From Amnibacterium setariae (lineage in GTDB: Bacteria > Actinomycetota > Actinomycetes > Actinomycetales > Microbacteriaceae), in contig NZ_QXTG01000001.1 in NCBI RefSeq assembly GCF_003581425.1, forward strand, positions 434,001 to 498,000: DNA of 64,000 bases. The letters run 5' to 3'. How positions within the stretch are numbered: position 1 is the stretch's first letter; the number at the start of each line of letters is the position of its first letter. Below are positions 1 to 8,702 of the stretch, in pieces. The position numbers and the translations under genes are program-made. Below the pieces are notes generated by a model, which was not told where the DNA came from, did no database searches, and worked only from the letters and a program-made list of their open reading frames with translations.

Positions 1-66
1 ATCCAGGCCCCCGCACCACCGCGGCTCCGCCTGTTCCACCCGCGACGGACGAGGAAGGACTGACCG

Positions 67-1479
67 ATGGCCACCGCCGCGCTGTCCACCACGTCCACGA
101 CCGGGCTGGGGCTCTCGGGCCTCTCGAGCGGGCTCGACACGTCCGGCATCATCACGAAGCTGATGTCGGTGGAGGCCGCGCCGCAGACCGCGCTGAAGAC
201 CCAGCTCAGCACCACGACGACGTACCGCACCGCGCTGCAGTCGCTGAACAGCTCCGTCGCCGCCATCGCCGCGAGCGCGAAGTCGGCGACCGCCGCGGGA
301 GCCCTCAGCTCCTTCACCGCGACCTCGGACGCGGCCGGCGTGACCGCCACGGCGTCGAGCTCCGCCTCCGCCGGCTCGGTCTCGTTCACCGTGGACCGCC
401 TCGCGCAGGCGCAGGTCTCCGTCACCGGCACGATCGCCGCCTGGCCCGCGCCCGCCGACGGCAGCGCGAAGCCGTCGATCACGCTGCAGGTCGGTGGCGG
501 CACCGCGAAGACCGTGACCGCCGCGTCGACGAACCTCGACGACGTCGTCGCCGCGATCAACGGTTCCGGCACCGGCGTCACCGCGACCAAGGTCGCCGTC
601 GGCAGCAGCAACGGCGCCACGCAGTACCGCCTGCAGCTGCGCGGCGCGACCGGCGACGGCAACGGGTTCGCGGTGTACCAGGGCGACAGCACCGCGTCGC
701 CCGCGCTGGCCACCACGCAGACGCAGACGGCGCAGAGCGCCCAGATCACCCTCTACAAGGGCGTCGCCGGTGCCGAGCAGCAGGTGCTGTCGAGCAGCAA
801 CACCTTCGACGACCTGCTCACGGGCGTCGACGTGACCGTCTCCGCGGCGTCCACCGCGACCGCGACGGTGAGCGTCGCGGCCGACTCGACCGCGGCGACG
901 ACCTCCGCGCAGGCCCTCACCTCGAGCCTCATCACCCTCTTCTCGGGCATCTCGGCCGCCAGCGCGGTCACGACGACCACCAGCTCGAGCGGTTCCACCT
1001 CCGCGACGTCGGGCAGCATCTTCACCGGCGACAGCATCGTGCGCGCGGTCAACGACTCCCTGCTCTCCGCCGCCACCGACCCGGTCGGCGGGAGGTCGCC
1101 GTCGTCCATCGGGATCAACCTGACGAAGGACGGCACGATCTCCTTCGACAAGGCGAAGTTCTCCGCCGCGATGGCCGCCGACCCGGCCGGCACGACGTCG
1201 ATGTTCCAGACGATCGCCGGCCGCGTCTCCGCCGCGGCGAGCGGGGCCAGCGACTCCTACACCGGCACGCTGACGCAGAAGATCACGTCGCAGCAGTCGA
1301 CCGAGTCGAGCCTCACGAAGCAGATCAGCGACTGGGACACGCGCCTCGCGGCGATCCAGGCGCAGTACACCTCCCAGTTCAACGCGCTGGAGACGGCGCT
1401 GAACAGCCTCAGCTCGCAGGCGAGCTACCTGACCAGCCAGATCGGCGGTCTGACGACCAACTACCAGGGTGCGAACTGA
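67..1479 (+). CDS. fliD: Flagellar hook-associated protein 2 (filament cap)
   Basis: Predicted FliD, the cap that sits at the filament tip and guides flagellin folding outside the cell. The 470-residue product is close to the usual family length. The N-terminal part (about 13-60) carries the family pattern SGLSSGLDTSGII followed by a helix-forming segment. The C-terminal 60 residues are Gln/Ser-rich coiled-coil helix, the region that in FliD packs in the cap stalk. The middle is Ala/Thr/Ser-rich. The start ATG follows a GAGGAAGGA ribosome site. It ends 2 bases before fliS, so cap and chaperone genes are co-transcribed. The 66 bases upstream show no gene I can name. Confidence 0.95.
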   Translation: MATAALSTTSTTGLGLSGLSSGLDTSGIITKLMSVEAAPQTALKTQLSTTTTYRTALQSLNSSVAAIAASAKSATAAGALSSFTATSDAAGVTATASSSASAGSVSFTVDRLAQAQVSVTGTIAAWPAPADGSAKPSITLQVGGGTAKTVTAASTNLDDVVAAINGSGTGVTATKVAVGSSNGATQYRLQLRGATGDGNGFAVYQGDSTASPALATTQTQTAQSAQITLYKGVAGAEQQVLSSSNTFDDLLTGVDVTVSAASTATATVSVAADSTAATTSAQALTSSLITLFSGISAASAVTTTTSSSGSTSATSGSIFTGDSIVRAVNDSLLSAATDPVGGRSPSSIGINLTKDGTISFDKAKFSAAMAADPAGTTSMFQTIAGRVSAAASGASDSYTGTLTQKITSQQSTESSLTKQISDWDTRLAAIQAQYTSQFNALETALNSLSSQASYLTSQIGGLTTNYQGAN

Positions 1480-1481
1480 CC

Positions 1482-1901
1482 ATGCCTCCCTCGAACCTCG
1501 CCGCAGCGCGCAGCCTCTACAACCGCGACTCGGTGCTCAGCGCCTCGCCCGCGCGGCTGCTCGTCATGCTCTACGACCGTCTGCTGCTCGACCTCGCGCG
1601 CGCCGAGACGGCGCAGCTCGGCGAGGACTGGCCGCTCGCGTCCGCGCAGCTGCTGCACGCGCAGGAGATCGTGACCGAGCTGATCAACTCGCTGAAGCCC
1701 GAGGTCTGGGACGGCGGCCCCGGCCTGCTCGCTGTCTACAACTTCGTGCTGAACGACATGGTGCAGGCCAACATCCAGCGCGACGTCACGAAGACGCGCG
1801 AGTGCATCACCCTGCTCGAGCCGCTGCGGCTCGCGTGGCACGAGGCGGCGCTCAAGGTCTCGATGCACGAGGCGGCCCTGCGGAGGGACGCGGTTGGCTG
1901 A
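1482..1901 (+). CDS. fliS: Flagellar export chaperone FliS
   Basis: FliS binds the C-terminus of flagellin in the cytoplasm and prevents early polymerisation before export. The 139-residue product begins with the family-typical start, a Tyr-containing helix (RSLYNRDSVLSASPARLLVMLYDRLL), and continues as an all-helical protein of usual length. It follows fliD directly and overlaps the next small gene by 8 bases. In Bacillus, FliS also takes part in the FliW-CsrA circuit. A csrA gene lies at 27337 but no fliW is seen in this window. Confidence 0.95.
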   Translation: MPPSNLAAARSLYNRDSVLSASPARLLVMLYDRLLLDLARAETAQLGEDWPLASAQLLHAQEIVTELINSLKPEVWDGGPGLLAVYNFVLNDMVQANIQRDVTKTRECITLLEPLRLAWHEAALKVSMHEAALRRDAVG

Positions 1902-2217
1902 GCCGCTCCCGGAGCACACTCCCGCGGAGCCTTGGGACCCCTGGGCGCCGATCCTCGACGACCTCGAGCACCGCGTCGACGCCGCCGAGAGCGGCGACCT
2001 GGCCGCGCTCGACGGGTGGGAGCCGCCCGCCGTGCAGCCCGCACCGATGACGTCGGCGGAGCAGCACCGGGCGAACGGGATCCTGAACCGGCAGCGCGCG
2101 CTGCTCGGCCGGCTCCGCGAGGAGCAGCAGGTCGTCGCGGCCTCCATGCGCACGGTGCGGCGGCCGCAGTACCGGCCGGCGACCGCGCCGCCCGTCTACG
2201 TCGACCGGGTGGGCTGA
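1894..2217 (+). CDS. Small flagellar-operon protein of unknown function
   Basis: A 107-residue acidic, proline-rich protein that I do not recognise. It starts with TTG inside the end of fliS, behind a GGAGGG ribosome site, which is typical of translational coupling, so it is probably a real flagellar gene. The N-terminal half has a helix DDLEHRVDAAESGDLAAL. The C-terminal half has a basic helix around GRLREEQQVVAASMR and a Pro/Tyr tail. Its place straight after fliS is where many genomes carry fliT, another small helical chaperone, so a FliT-like role is possible, but no sequence motif proves it. Confidence 0.6.
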   Translation: MAEPLPEHTPAEPWDPWAPILDDLEHRVDAAESGDLAALDGWEPPAVQPAPMTSAEQHRANGILNRQRALLGRLREEQQVVAASMRTVRRPQYRPATAPPVYVDRVG

Positions 2218-2234
2218 GCCCCGCTTCTCCGGGA

Positions 2235-2564
2235 TCAGAGCGGCGTGAGCTCGCCCGGCTCGCCCGGGTGGAGGAGGAAGACGGCGAAGAACGTCGCGCC
2301 CTCGTCCGTCGCGTCGAAGTGCTCGACGACCACGTCGGCCGGCTCGACGAACGGATCGCCCGCGCCGAGCACCACGGGAGCGCCGCTCTCGAGCTGGAAC
2401 AGCACGGATCCGCGCTCGATCGTGCCGAAGACGGGGCCGTTGTGCCGGTGCCGCCCTGCGGCGGCATTCGGCGCCATCGTGATACGGCGCGTCTCCACGC
2501 GACCGGTCGGACCCCAGTCGAGGTCCTGCTCGAGGAGCAGACGGCGGACGACCTGATCGGGCAT
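2235..2564 (-). CDS. Cupin-domain protein
   Basis: A 109-residue single-domain cupin. The conserved first cupin motif is visible as GRHRHNGPVFGTIERG (about residues 37-52), with histidines that normally bind a metal, and the second as GAGDPFVEP followed by a His around residue 82. Such small cupins range from isomerases to sensors, so no reaction can be assigned. It is encoded against the flagellar genes and ends 17 bases after the preceding gene, so it looks like an insertion into the flagellar series. A dispersed palindromic repeat lies just beyond its start. Confidence 0.8.
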   Translation of the reverse strand: MPDQVVRRLLLEQDLDWGPTGRVETRRITMAPNAAAGRHRHNGPVFGTIERGSVLFQLESGAPVVLGAGDPFVEPADVVVEHFDATDEGATFFAVFLLHPGEPGELTPL

Positions 2565-2594
2565 GCGGGGATCCTCCTCCGTCGGGTACGGGGT

Positions 2595-2635
2595 GGTGGT
2601 CTCGAGGCTCGCTTCGCTCGCACCTCGACCAGCGG
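2595..2635 (-). repeat. Dispersed 41-base repeat, copy 1 (inverted)
   Basis: Matches the copies at 19778-19818 and 29069-29109 over all 41 bases with one mismatch, in reverse orientation. The element begins CCGCTGGTCGAGG and ends CCTCGAGACCACC when read on the minus strand, so its ends are imperfect inverted repeats and it can fold into a hairpin. It lies between the divergent cupin and flgB genes. Read as a REP-like intergenic element. Confidence 0.8.
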
Positions 2636-2704
2636 AACGGGTGCGAGGCGGGTGGTTTCAGGGCTCGCTGCGCTCGGAGAGGGGCGGCGGGAGAGGTCGG
2701 TTCC

Positions 2705-2737
2705 AGAACGGGGGGCGCGACACACCCGAACGGGGGG
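2705..2737 (+). promoter_or_regulatory. Paired GAACGGGGGG motifs upstream of flgB
   Basis: GAACGGGGGG occurs at 2706-2715 and again at 2728-2737, 22 bases apart, about two helical turns. The second copy is part of CACCCGAACGGGGG, which recurs inverted before fliM. The first matches the decamer before the pilin gene. The spacing and the position about 120-150 bases before flgB suggest an activator site for the rod operon. No convincing -35/-10 pair was found nearby. Confidence 0.4.
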
Positions 2738-2856
2738 TACGCCGGTTCCACCTCTGGTCGAAGGTTTCCGCTTACTTTTCTCGAACCGAGCACGGATCGC
2801 TCGGTGTGATCAGGCCACGGATCGGCCGCCCCCTTGCTGCAAGGACGGACTCCTCC

Positions 2857-3198
2857 GTGTTCGATTCGGTCACCCTGAACGCGCTCACGAGCGCGCTCGA
2901 CGGCCTCGCGCTCCGCCAGCGGACGATCGCGCAGAACATCGCGAACGTCAACACACCCAACTACCACGCGAAGGTCGTCTCGTTCGAGAACGCCCTCGCG
3001 CAGTCCGTGCAGGCCGGGGACGGCACCGCGCTCGCCACGACGACGACGTCGGAGGCGCCGACGCGGCAGGACGGCAACAACGTCAGCCTCGACTCCGAGA
3101 CGCTGAACAACATCGAGACGGTGCTGCGGTACCAGTTCGCCACCCGCGCGGTGAACATGGACTTCTCCGCCACCCAGGCCGCGCTGAAGACCGCCTGA
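2857..3198 (+). CDS. flgB: Flagellar basal-body rod protein FlgB
   Basis: Proximal rod protein, exported through the flagellar apparatus and assembled in the envelope. The 113-residue product shows the rod/hook N-terminal signature with QRTIAQNIANVNTPNY at about residues 28-43. The frame is open further upstream, but the GTG at 2857 places the signature at the usual distance from the N-terminus and has AAGGACGG 8-15 bases before it, so I chose it. It overlaps flgC by one base and opens the long flgB-flgC-fliE-fliF series. Confidence 0.93.
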   Translation: MFDSVTLNALTSALDGLALRQRTIAQNIANVNTPNYHAKVVSFENALAQSVQAGDGTALATTTTSEAPTRQDGNNVSLDSETLNNIETVLRYQFATRAVNMDFSATQAALKTA

Positions 3199-3584
3199 TG
3201 GACGCGATCAACATCGCCGCCACGGCGCTCAACACCCACCAGGCGTGGCTCAACGCGATCTCGAACAACATCGCGAACGTCAACACCGCGAAGCCCGCCT
3301 CGGGGAACGCGTTCCAGGCCGAGTACCTCGCGGTGCAGGAGCAGGCGGGCAACGACGGCGTCGCCGTCACCGGCGTCGTGCACGGCGACCCGAAGGGCCG
3401 GCTCGTCTACGACCCGACCAACGCGGTCGCCGACAAGGACGGGTACGTCCGCATGCCCGACATCGACCTCGGCGAGCAGATGTCGACGCTGATCATGGCC
3501 CAGCGCGGCTACCAGGCCAACGCCGCCGTCGTCGACCGCGCGAAGACGACCTACGAGGCCGCGCTGCAGATCGGCAGGAGCTGA
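3198..3584 (+). CDS. flgC: Flagellar basal-body rod protein FlgC
   Basis: Second proximal rod subunit. The 128-residue product has the rod signature LNAISNNIANVNTAK near residues 17-31 and the C-terminal hook/rod motif LIMAQRGYQANAAVVDRAK close to the end, both of which form the coiled core of the rod. The ATG overlaps the flgB stop (TGATG) and the stop overlaps the fliE start in the same way, which indicates coupled translation. Length and motifs match the family well. Confidence 0.95.
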   Translation: MDAINIAATALNTHQAWLNAISNNIANVNTAKPASGNAFQAEYLAVQEQAGNDGVAVTGVVHGDPKGRLVYDPTNAVADKDGYVRMPDIDLGEQMSTLIMAQRGYQANAAVVDRAKTTYEAALQIGRS

Positions 3585-3901
3585 TGACGAACTCGATCTC
3601 CGCGCTCTCCGGGATCAACAGCCTCACCGGGATCACCGGGGCGACCCAGGCGCAGCTGCCCGCGACCGACGGCACGTCGGGCGCGAGCTTCTCCTCCGTC
3701 CTCGGCGGCGCGGTCCAGAACCTGTCGAACCTGCAGAGCTCGGCCGACCAGCTCGCGGTCAAGGCGGTCACGGGTGACCTGACCGACATCCACCAGGCCA
3801 CCCTTGCGGCGACCCGCGCCCAGGTCACGATGGAGCTCGTCTCCGCCGTGCGGAACAAGGGCGTCGACGCGTTCAACGAGATCATGCGGATGCAGGCCTG
3901 A
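3584..3901 (+). CDS. fliE: Flagellar hook-basal body complex protein FliE
   Basis: FliE joins the MS ring to the rod and is the first rod substrate exported. The 105-residue product has the family C-terminal helix, with ATRAQVTMELVSAVRNKGVD followed by AFNEIMRMQA, after a Ser/Gly-rich N-terminus that is expected to be flexible. It shares overlapping stop and start codons with flgC and fliF, keeping the canonical flgB-flgC-fliE-fliF order. Confidence 0.93.
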   Translation: MTNSISALSGINSLTGITGATQAQLPATDGTSGASFSSVLGGAVQNLSNLQSSADQLAVKAVTGDLTDIHQATLAATRAQVTMELVSAVRNKGVDAFNEIMRMQA

Positions 3902-5565
3902 TGAAGCGGCTGAACGGCGCGGGCTCCCGCCTGCTGGAGACGGTGAAGCAGTTCACCGTCGCGCAGCGCACCATCGCGATCATCGGCGTCGCCGTGCTCG
4001 TGCTCGGCGGCGTCGCCCTCGTGAACTGGCTCGGCAAGCCGACCTACCAGGTGCTCTACTCGGGCATCTCCGCCTCCGAGGCGTCGGGCGTGACCGCCCA
4101 GCTCGCGAAGGACAAGGTCGACTACCAGCTCTCCAGCGACGGCACCACGATCTTCGTGCCGGAGGCGAACGTCGCCTCCGAGCGCCTCGCGACCGCGAGC
4201 CTGCTCTCCTCCGGCGCCGGCGGCTACTCGCTGCTCGACGACATGGGCGTGACGGCGAGCGAGTTCCAGCAGAACGTCACCTACAAGCGCGCCATCGAGG
4301 GCGAGCTCGCGAAGACGATCGAGGCGATCGACGGGGTCTCCTCCGCGTCGGTGCAGCTCGCGATCCCGCAGCAGTCCGTGTTCTCCGACCAGAAGGAGGA
4401 CCCCACCGCCTCCGTGTTCGTGAACGCGTCGACCCCGCTCAGCACCGACCAGGTGAACGCGATCGTGCACCTGGTCGCCGCGGCCTACCCGAGCCTCACC
4501 ACCGACAACGTCTCCGTCGTCGACCAGAAGGGCGACACCCTGTCCGCCGTCGGCGGCGGCACCGCCGGCAGCGGCTCGGACGCGGCCGCCGACTACGAGG
4601 CGACCACCAAGACGGCCGTGCAGGCGATGCTCGACAAGGTGCTCGGCCCGGGCAACGCGGTCGTCACCGTCGCGGCCGACGTCTCCAGCTCCAGCGGCAC
4701 CAAGCAGACCGAGGCCTACACGTCGCCGAGCCAGGCCCCCGCGCTCGCCGAGAGCTCGAACAGCACGAAGTACGCGAACGGCGGCGGTGCGGGCGCTTCC
4801 GGTGCGAACGGCGCGAGCGGCGTGCTCGGCAACGACACGACCGACACCTCCACGGGCGGCAACAGCTCGACCTCGGGCGCGGGCGGCTCGGGCGGCTCGC
4901 CGAGCTACGAGCAGACCCAGGTCTCGAAGAGCAACGCGGTCAACAAGACGACGACGAACGAGACGATCGTCCCCGGCACGCTCAACCGGCAGACCATCGC
5001 GGTCGCGCTGAACGCGAAGGTCACCGGCATCTCCGCCTTCCAGGTCCAGCAGATGGTCCAGAACGCGTCCGGCTACAACGCGGGCCGCGGCGACACCGTG
5101 TCCGTCACCAGCCTGCCGTTCTCCAACTCCGCGGCGAAGTCCGCGGCGTCGGCCCTCGCCCAGTCGCAGGCGGCGCAGAGCGGCGCCCAGATGACGGACA
5201 TCATCACGACCGCGATCAAGGTCGTCGGCGGCCTCGTCCTCTTCGTCCTCGTGGTCGGCCTGCTCCGCAAGCTGTTCAAGCGGCCTGAGCCGACCCTGCC
5301 GGAGCCGGGCACGATGACGGTGCTGCCGATGGGCGGCGACCCGGCCCTCGGCGGCTACGCGCCGACCGCGCAGCTCGGCGGCCTGGGCGGTGCGGGCGTG
5401 CTCGGCGCGGGCGGCTCCGGTACCGCGCCGACGGTCGCGCTGCCCGCCTCCGGCGATCCGGCGTTCGCCGCGATGCAGGCCGACGTCGACGCGCTCGCGG
5501 GCTCCGACCCCGAGCAGACCGCCGGGTACCTGCGCGCGCTCATGGGTGATCGGGCGGGCGTGTGA
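3901..5565 (+). CDS. fliF: Flagellar MS-ring protein FliF
   Basis: Forms the membrane-embedded MS ring on which the flagellum is built. The 554-residue product has an N-terminal membrane segment (about 22-44), periplasm-equivalent ring-building domains with NWLGKPTYQVLYSG and SASVQLAIPQQSVF, a low-complexity Gly/Ser loop near 285-330, and a second membrane segment (about 435-460). The cytoplasmic tail is rich in Gly and Ala and ends with an acidic stretch that in homologues binds FliG. The stop overlaps the GTG of fliG. Confidence 0.95.
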   Translation: MKRLNGAGSRLLETVKQFTVAQRTIAIIGVAVLVLGGVALVNWLGKPTYQVLYSGISASEASGVTAQLAKDKVDYQLSSDGTTIFVPEANVASERLATASLLSSGAGGYSLLDDMGVTASEFQQNVTYKRAIEGELAKTIEAIDGVSSASVQLAIPQQSVFSDQKEDPTASVFVNASTPLSTDQVNAIVHLVAAAYPSLTTDNVSVVDQKGDTLSAVGGGTAGSGSDAAADYEATTKTAVQAMLDKVLGPGNAVVTVAADVSSSSGTKQTEAYTSPSQAPALAESSNSTKYANGGGAGASGANGASGVLGNDTTDTSTGGNSSTSGAGGSGGSPSYEQTQVSKSNAVNKTTTNETIVPGTLNRQTIAVALNAKVTGISAFQVQQMVQNASGYNAGRGDTVSVTSLPFSNSAAKSAASALAQSQAAQSGAQMTDIITTAIKVVGGLVLFVLVVGLLRKLFKRPEPTLPEPGTMTVLPMGGDPALGGYAPTAQLGGLGGAGVLGAGGSGTAPTVALPASGDPAFAAMQADVDALAGSDPEQTAGYLRALMGDRAGV

Positions 5566-6671
5566 CGGACACCCTGACCCCGGAGCTCACGGGGACGCAG
5601 AAGGCCGCGCTCGTGCTCATGAACATGAGCACCGAGCGCGCTTCGGCGGTGCTGAAGACTCTCAGCCTCGAGGAGCAGGAGGAGATCACCGCGGAGATGG
5701 CGCGCATGCGCAGCGTCTCCGGGGCCGAGGCCGAGCGCGCGCTCGAGGCGTTCCGCGAGGTCGCCTCGCGGACGGAGACGCCGCAGGAGCGCACCGGGCG
5801 CGAGGTCGCCACGCAGCTGATCGAGGCCTCGTTCGAGGGCGAGCGCGCCGCCGACCTGCTCGAGCGCATCTCCTCCCCGGAGGCGAGCGCGTCGTTCGCC
5901 TTCTTCGAGGAGCTCGAGCCGGGCCGCATCGTCACGCTGCTCGAGCCGGACACGGCGGAGACGATCGCGTTCGTGCTCGTGCAGCTCGGGCCCGACCTCG
6001 CGGCGAAGATCCTCATGCAGCACGAGGCCGACCGCCGCGTCGACATCGCCCAGGCGATCGCGACCATGGGGTCGCCGGCGCCCGAGGCGGGCGGCATCGT
6101 CGCCGGGATCCTCAAGACGCGGGCCAGGAAGGCCGCGTCCGAGACGGTGTTCGTCGAGGACGACGACGAGACCGAGGGGCCCGCCCCGCTCCGGGTGCAG
6201 CCGCTCGTCGACATCATGAACCACGCGGCCCCGGCCGACGAGGGCGCCCTGCTCGAGGGCCTCCGCGACCGCGACGGGCACCTCGCCGATGAGGTGCGCG
6301 CGAAGCTGCTGTCCTTCGAGGACATCGCGCGCCTGCAGGACCGCGACGTGCAGCAGGTGCTGCGCGGCATCGAGCTCGGCACGATCGCCCTCGCGCTCAA
6401 GGGCGCGCCGCCCGAGCTCGCGACCGCGATCACCTCGAACATGTCCGAGCGCAACCGCGAGGCCCTCGCCGAGGAGGCCGCCGAGCTGGGCCGCGTGAAG
6501 AAGAGCCAGGTCGAGGAGGCCCGGAACGAGCTGGTGCGCGCGGTGCGCGCGCTCGCCGGCACCGCCGGGCTCGAGCTGAAGACGACGGCGTCGCCCGCCT
6601 CGGGCGACGCCGATGAGCCGGAGCTCCCCGCGGAGCAGGCCGCCGAAGAAGAGGAAGAGTATGTCGACTAA
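5562..6671 (+). CDS. fliG: Flagellar motor switch protein FliG
   Basis: Rotor protein that couples stator force to rotation and direction switching. Starts at a GTG overlapping the fliF stop by four bases. The 369-residue protein shows the N-terminal FliF-binding domain, a middle domain with the EPDTAETIAFVL region, and the C-terminal motor domain, where LQDRDVQQVLRGIELG carries the charged residues that contact the stator. It has a Glu-rich tail of about 20 residues beyond the usual end. The fliH ATG lies within its last codons. Confidence 0.95.
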   Translation: MTDTLTPELTGTQKAALVLMNMSTERASAVLKTLSLEEQEEITAEMARMRSVSGAEAERALEAFREVASRTETPQERTGREVATQLIEASFEGERAADLLERISSPEASASFAFFEELEPGRIVTLLEPDTAETIAFVLVQLGPDLAAKILMQHEADRRVDIAQAIATMGSPAPEAGGIVAGILKTRARKAASETVFVEDDDETEGPAPLRVQPLVDIMNHAAPADEGALLEGLRDRDGHLADEVRAKLLSFEDIARLQDRDVQQVLRGIELGTIALALKGAPPELATAITSNMSERNREALAEEAAELGRVKKSQVEEARNELVRAVRALAGTAGLELKTTASPASGDADEPELPAEQAAEEEEEYVD

Positions 6672-7389
6672 CGCCTCGTTCGCGCCCATCGCCTTCCCGG
6701 AGATGGGGACCGCGCGGCAGCCCGAGCGGCCCCTTCCGCGCGTGGCCCCCGGCAGCCTCTACGAGGACGACGCCACCCGCCCCGTCGCGGTGCGGATGAC
6801 GCCGCTCGCCTACCCGGAGCTCGTCAAGGACGAGACGCCGGAGGTGCGCGAGCGCGCCCGCGTGCAGGGCCACGCCGCCGGCTACGCGGCGGGTCGCAAG
6901 GCCGCCACCGAGACCCTCGCCACCGACCGCGCCGCGCTCCGCGCCGAGGCCGACCGTGCTCTCGGCGTGCAGATCGACGGGCTCCGTTCCGCCCTCGAGG
7001 CGGTGCACCGTGCCGCCGGCGAACTGAACGCGCACACCGCGATGTCGCTCGAGGGCACCGAGGAGGCCGTGCTCGCCGCCGCGATCGACATCGCCGGCAT
7101 GATCCTCGGCCGCGCGATCAGCGAGGACCGCGAGGGCGCCGCCGTCGCCGCGCTCCGCCGCGCGCTCGAGGCGGCCGGCCCCGTGCCCGTCCGCACCGTG
7201 CGCATGCACCCCGACGACCTCGAGCTCGTCGCGATGGTCTCCGCCGACGAGCCGGGGCTGAAGCTGCAGGCCGACCCGCGGATCGCCCGCGGCGATGCGA
7301 TGGTCGACCTGCCGGACGGCGTCGTTGACGCGAGCATCGCGAACGCGGTCGACCGCGTCCGCCGCGCGCTGCAGGGCGGCGACGAGTGA
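6661..7389 (+). CDS. fliH: Flagellar assembly protein FliH
   Basis: Predicted FliH, the cytoplasmic regulator that holds the export ATPase FliI at the export gate. The 242-residue protein has a disordered N-terminus, an Ala-rich helix with small-residue spacing (about 60-100), typical of FliH, and a C-terminal domain with LAAAIDIAGMILGRAIS and a DPRIARGDAMVD segment. I chose the ATG at 6661, inside the fliG end; the frame is open 48 bases further up, which is less likely. It overlaps fliI by four bases. Confidence 0.88.
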   Translation: MSTNASFAPIAFPEMGTARQPERPLPRVAPGSLYEDDATRPVAVRMTPLAYPELVKDETPEVRERARVQGHAAGYAAGRKAATETLATDRAALRAEADRALGVQIDGLRSALEAVHRAAGELNAHTAMSLEGTEEAVLAAAIDIAGMILGRAISEDREGAAVAALRRALEAAGPVPVRTVRMHPDDLELVAMVSADEPGLKLQADPRIARGDAMVDLPDGVVDASIANAVDRVRRALQGGDE

Positions 7390-8702
7390 CCGCCGCCGTC
7401 TCCGCCGAGCGCCTCGAGGCGCTGCGGGAGGCCGCCCGCCCGGAGCGGCTCGGCACCGTCGTGTCCGTCGTCGGGCTCGGCATCACCGTCCGCGGCATCG
7501 ACGCGTCGATGGGCGAGATCGTGCAGGTCGGCGAGCAGCGCGCTCGCGCCGAGGTCGTCGCGGTCGGCGGCGAGGGCCTGACCCTCATGCCGGTCGACCG
7601 CATCGACTCCCTCCGCGTCGGTGCGCCCGTGCGCGCGACCGGCCGCCGGATGACCGTGCCGACCGGGCTCGGCCTGCTCGGCCGCGTGCTCGACGCGACC
7701 GGTCGTCCGATCGACGGCCGCGGGCCGCTGCAGTTCGACGCCCGCGTCCCCGTCGACGCGGAGGCGCCGTCCGCCCTCGAGCGCGCCCGCATCGACACCC
7801 CGGTCGAGCTCGGCGTCCGCGTGCTCGACACGCTCACGACCGTCGGCCGCGGCCAGCGCATCGGCCTCTTCGCCGGCTCCGGCGTCGGCAAGTCGTCGCT
7901 GCTGTCGATGATCGCGCGCGGCACCGACGCGCAGGTCAACGTCATCGCCCTCATCGGCGAGCGCGGCCGCGAGGTCCGGGAGTTCCTCGAGGACGACCTG
8001 GGGGAGGAGGGCCTCGCCCGGTCGGTCGTCGTCGTCTCGACCGCCGACCAGCCCGCCCTGACCCGCGCCCGGGCCGCCTTCACCGCGACGCGCATCGCCG
8101 AGTCGTTCCGCGACGCCGGCGCCCACGCGCTGCTGATGATGGACTCGCTCACCCGCGTCGCGATGGCGCAGCGGGAGATCGGCCTCGCCGCGGGCGAGCC
8201 CCCGGCCACCCGGGGCTACCCGCCGAGCGTCTTCGGCCTCCTCGCCCGTCTGCTCGAGCGCGCCGGCACCGGCCCGGTCGGCTCGGTCACCGGCGTCTAC
8301 ACGGTGCTCGTCGACGGCGACGACCACAACGAGCCCATCGCGGACACCGCCCGGTCGATCCTCGACGGGCACGTCGTGCTCGACCGCAAGCTCGCGACCG
8401 CCGGCCACTTCCCGTCGATCGACGTGCTCGGCTCCGTCTCCCGGTCGGCCTCCCGCGTCACGAGCCGCGAGCAGCGCGCCGTCGCGACCGCGCTCCGCAG
8501 CGCGCTGGCGGCGAAGCGGAACGTGCAGGACCTGCTCGACGTCGGCGCCTACGCCGCCGGGTCGAATTCGAAGGTCGACGCCGCCGTCGCGCTGGCCGCC
8601 GAGATCGACGCGTTCCTGCAGCAGGACATGGACGACGTCACGCCGGCCGACGCCGCCTGGGCGCGGCTCGCGGACCTCGTCGCGAGGATGGGGCTGCGGT
8701 AG
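7386..8702 (+). CDS. fliI: Flagellum-specific ATPase FliI
   Basis: ATPase of the flagellar type III export apparatus, related to the F1 beta subunit. The 438-residue protein starts at GTG overlapping fliH. Walker A is GSGVGKSS at 164-171 with Lys169, and the Walker B segment LLMMDSLTR has Asp253. The C-terminal part includes the conserved GSVTGVYTVLVDGDDHNEPI and ILDGHVVLDRKLA segments. Length and motifs are fully typical. fliJ begins inside the stop codon region. Confidence 0.97.
   Translation: MTAAVSAERLEALREAARPERLGTVVSVVGLGITVRGIDASMGEIVQVGEQRARAEVVAVGGEGLTLMPVDRIDSLRVGAPVRATGRRMTVPTGLGLLGRVLDATGRPIDGRGPLQFDARVPVDAEAPSALERARIDTPVELGVRVLDTLTTVGRGQRIGLFAGSGVGKSSLLSMIARGTDAQVNVIALIGERGREVREFLEDDLGEEGLARSVVVVSTADQPALTRARAAFTATRIAESFRDAGAHALLMMDSLTRVAMAQREIGLAAGEPPATRGYPPSVFGLLARLLERAGTGPVGSVTGVYTVLVDGDDHNEPIADTARSILDGHVVLDRKLATAGHFPSIDVLGSVSRSASRVTSREQRAVATALRSALAAKRNVQDLLDVGAYAAGSNSKVDAAVALAAEIDAFLQQDMDDVTPADAAWARLADLVARMGLR

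Noticed and set aside
1-66. Tail of an upstream gene
   Set aside because: A frame is open to the TGA at 61-63 but the 20 codons are Arg/Pro-rich and not recognisable as the end of flgK, flgL or flagellin.
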